A stretch of 64,000 bases of DNA from positions 1-64,000 of the forward strand of contig JBKEDF010000075.1 in assembly GCA_047975325.1 (NCBI GenBank), read 5' to 3'. The stretch comes from JBKEDF01 sp047975325. GTDB lineage: Bacteria > Pseudomonadota > Alphaproteobacteria > Rhodobacterales > Rhodobacteraceae. Both the position numbers and the translations under genes were made by a program. This document shows, piece after piece, positions 63,382 to 64,000 of this stretch; position 1 is the first letter of the stretch, and every line of letters begins with the position of its first letter. The notes beneath the pieces were generated by a model that was given only the letters and a program-made list of their open reading frames with translations, did not search any database and was not told the DNA's origin.

Positions 63382-64000
63382 ATGATAGAGCCGATCAAGC
63401 TGAACTCGCTGGCTTCAGAGGTATTCGACAGGGTCGTGGAAGCAATCACCTCGGGGGAATTCGAACCGGGCCAGAAGATTTCCGAAGCCCGCCTGGCGCG
63501 GGAACTGGGCATCAGCCGGGGTCCGATCCGCGAGGCCCTGCAACGTCTTGAAGGGCGGCTGGTCCAGCGAAAACCGAGGATCGGTGTCAGGGTCGTGGAA
63601 TTTGGCTCCGATGAATTGCGCCAGCTTTTCTATCTGCGGGAGGCGATGGAAGGCATGGCCGCGCGTCTGACGGCCAAAACGGCCTCCGACGAATGGCTGG
63701 AAACCACGCGCGAGCTACTGGAAAAGGACGGCAGCCTGATCAAGGACAGCCACAGTTATCCCCAGACAGTCATGGATGAGGATTTCCATTTCGCCATTGC
63801 ACGGGCGTCGGGCTGTGCGAATATTGAACGGCTTCTGCTATCGGAAGTTTACTACCAGCTGCGTATCCATCGGTTGAAATCCTCCGCCCGTCCGGGCCGC
63901 GCGACCGAAGCCCTGGCCGAACATCTGGTAATTTTCGACCGCATCGCGGCCCATGACCCCGACGGGGCCGAAGCCGCCATGCGCCAGCATATCCGTTCAG
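63382..64000 (+). CDS. GntR-family regulator, FadR subfamily, 3' end missing
   Basis: The frame is open from the ATG at 63382 to the window edge, about 206 residues. The winged helix-turn-helix is in the first 70 (VFDRVVEAITSGEFEPG ... LGISRGPIREALQRLEG), followed by the helical FCD domain with DEDFHFAIARASGC and AEHLVIFDRIA. GGGAGAA lies nine bases upstream of the start. It is divergent from the lyase-to-asparaginase operon and very likely controls it and the TRAP operon through the CTGTNAACAG sites. Only the end of the FCD domain is cut off. Confidence 0.9.
   Translation, partial: MIEPIKLNSLASEVFDRVVEAITSGEFEPGQKISEARLARELGISRGPIREALQRLEGRLVQRKPRIGVRVVEFGSDELRQLFYLREAMEGMAARLTAKTASDEWLETTRELLEKDGSLIKDSHSYPQTVMDEDFHFAIARASGCANIERLLLSEVYYQLRIHRLKSSARPGRATEALAEHLVIFDRIAAHDPDGAEAAMRQHIRS

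Noticed and set aside
1..64000. CRISPR array, prophage, insertion sequence, tRNA or rRNA genes
   Set aside because: I saw no regularly spaced repeats, phage or transposase genes, and no cloverleaf-like or rRNA-like sequence on either strand.

Overview
The window looks like chromosomal DNA of an alphaproteobacterium of the Rhodobacterales (Paracoccaceae/Roseobacter type). This rests on the high GC content, a membrane-anchored cytochrome c_y, a short SRP RNA, a full yej-type peptide ABC transporter, two TRAP transporters and the murJ/trpS neighbourhood. The exact genus cannot be told from the sequence. I see no insertion sequence, prophage, CRISPR array, tRNA or rRNA.

Layout. 1-3242: cell-wall and translation housekeeping genes (3' part of murJ, a rhomboid-like membrane protein whose catalytic residues appear lost, trpS). 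3360-5583: a Tat-exported metallo-beta-lactamase-fold protein and a convergent glycosyltransferase. 5586-11284: minus-strand yejABEF peptide importer. 11500-17393: cytochrome c_y, prephenate dehydratase, an SRPBCC protein, NudC, a CpdB-like phosphoesterase and a HAD phosphatase whose stop codon overlaps the SRP RNA gene (ffs). 17819-22014: a six-gene plus-strand operon for iron/metal-chelate uptake, ending in a DUF4213/DUF364 protein and two small, mutually similar proteins of unknown function. 22229-29042: serB, tamA and tamB. 29036-35082: a YihY-type membrane protein and an exopolysaccharide locus (WbpM/CapD-like sugar-nucleotide enzyme, then yjbH-yjbF-yjbE).

35319-43780 is a carboxylate or sugar-acid locus: a 2-hydroxyacid dehydrogenase, a GntR regulator, a TRAP transporter (P-Q-M), a 3-hydroxyisobutyrate-dehydrogenase-type enzyme, a D-erythronate-dehydrogenase-like SDR and a DMT exporter. 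Two copies of a GGTATACC palindrome mark probable operators. 43965-48981 is an imelysin / di-haem cytochrome / imelysin / DUF1513 operon of the iron-related icmP type. 49088-50977 encodes a single-chain fusion of a trypsin-like protease and a NUC1 (DRGH) nuclease.

51032-64000 is a catabolic island. It holds a second TRAP transporter, two MmgE/PrpD proteins, a PuuE/imidase-type deacetylase, an atypical asparaginase, a dihydroorotase-type amidohydrolase, an FAD oxidoreductase, an isochorismatase-type amidase, an isocitrate-lyase/PEP-mutase-type lyase and a divergent GntR regulator. A shared CTGTNAACAG palindrome lies before the TRAP operon and between the regulator and the enzyme operon, so they probably form one regulon. 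The enzyme set fits ring opening and deamidation of a cyclic imide or ureide carrying a carboxylate, followed by C-C cleavage; the substrate is unknown.

The best candidates for undescribed biology are the metal-uptake operon with its paralogous small proteins, the protease-nuclease fusion and the cyclic-amide catabolic island.
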